Source of the DNA: Nitrospiraceae bacterium UBA6905
GTDB taxonomy: Bacteria; Nitrospirota; Thermodesulfovibrionia; Thermodesulfovibrionales; UBA6898
Assembly (NCBI GenBank): GCA_002451165.1
Contig: DKBH01000104.1
Span: forward strand, 87,078 to 92,323
DNA: 5,246 nt
Direction of reading: 5' to 3'
The notes beneath the pieces are model-generated. The model did not search any database, was not told where the DNA came from, and was given only the letters and a program-made list of their open reading frames with translations. The translations under genes and the position numbers were made by a program. Each line of letters opens with the position of its first letter. The first letter of the stretch is position 1. Shown one piece after another: positions 4,797-5,246 of this stretch.

Positions 4797-5246
4797 CGGA
4801 TAATCTTCCCATCAACAAAGTAGATCACCATCTCGGCTATATTGGTAGCGTGGTCGGCAATGCGTTCCAGGTACTGGGCGACAAAACTTATCTTCATGGC
4901 ACGCGAAACAGTGGTCGGGTCCTGTGCCATGAAGACCGCCAGTTCCTGAAGAACTTCATGTTTCAGGTCATCGACCTCATCGTCTCTCATAATGACATCC
5001 ATGGCGAGCTTTTTGTCCTTTTTCACGAATGCATTCAGGGCATCCCGGATCATGCCCTGCGCGATCTCCCGCATCTTCGGGATATCGATATAGGGCTTGA
5101 GTATGGGCTCGGTATTAAGCTCCAGCGCCCGTTCGGCAATATTGACCGCGAGGTCCCCCATTCGCTCCATATCGGTGGTGATTTTCATGGCCATGGTGAT
5201 GAAGCGAAGGTCCGTTGCCATGGGCTGCCTGCGGGCGATGAGGCGG
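4769..5246 (-). CDS. phoU: phosphate signaling/transport regulator PhoU, N-terminus outside window
   Basis: The frame is open to the right edge and ends at TAG 4771-4769, showing 158 residues of a protein usually about 215-240 long. Upstream of the ATG at 5221 the frame still reads RLIARRQP, running into MATDLRF; the PhoU consensus there is similar (LI..RQPMA.DLR), so that ATG is internal and some 60-80 N-terminal residues are missing. The family's duplicated three-helix bundle is visible, each half bearing the metal-binding E-x3-D motif: ERMGD with LAVNIAERAL (residues 19-30 from that ATG) and ERIAD with HATNIAEMV (119-131). PhoU binds the Pst transporter and the PhoR kinase and represses the Pho regulon when phosphate is plentiful. 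It acts in the cytoplasm at the inner membrane. It is typically the last gene of a pst operon, so pstB probably lies to the right. Confidence 0.95.
   Translation of the reverse strand, partial: RLIARRQPMATDLRFITMAMKITTDMERMGDLAVNIAERALELNTEPILKPYIDIPKMREIAQGMIRDALNAFVKKDKKLAMDVIMRDDEVDDLKHEVLQELAVFMAQDPTTVSRAMKISFVAQYLERIADHATNIAEMVIYFVDGKIIRHTILPAES

Noticed and set aside
1..5246. CRISPR array, tRNA, rRNA or insertion sequence
   Set aside because: No regular repeat-spacer pattern, tRNA-like cloverleaf sequence, rRNA segment or transposase was seen on either strand.

Overview
The window holds two gene groups. GC content looks moderate (near 50%), Shine-Dalgarno sites are strong, and spacing is compact, all typical of bacteria. 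The combination of a TauE/SafE anion exporter, a tandem universal stress protein, a tiny two-helix membrane protein and small FAE-motif proteins resembles anaerobic, sulfur-active lineages such as Desulfobacterota or Nitrospirota. That placement is an inference with low confidence; no rRNA or marker gene is present to fix it.

Left half (1-2749, plus strand): an apparent five-gene operon. It starts with a gene whose 5' end lies outside the window (1-324). Its C-terminal part looks like a degenerate universal-stress-protein half. A 57-residue protein (339-512) follows and shares an N-terminal FAE.G motif with the first gene. Next are a 85-residue two-helix membrane protein (537-794), a TauE/SafE family exporter (796-1884) and a two-domain UspA protein (1889-2749). 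Gaps are 14, 24, 1 and 4 nt, so the last three genes are probably translationally coupled. The likely theme is export of a sulfur oxyanion or organosulfonate, tied to nucleotide-binding stress proteins. The substrate is not shown by the sequence.

Right half (2845-5246, minus strand): a 14-helix-type MFS drug/proton antiporter (2845-4356) converges on the operon across a short spacer with an AT-rich hairpin. Its reading frame carries clear family sequence upstream of the first ATG, and the best-placed start is an ATT codon 7 nt after a strong Shine-Dalgarno. A short ORF of unknown standing (4349-4441) overlaps that start. The roughly 325 nt from 4442 to 4768 have no convincing gene but hold a 14-bp palindrome, a 9-bp inverted repeat with a nested palindrome, and a 10-bp direct repeat. 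The window ends inside phoU (4769 to beyond 5246), which suggests that a phosphate-uptake (pst) locus continues to the right.
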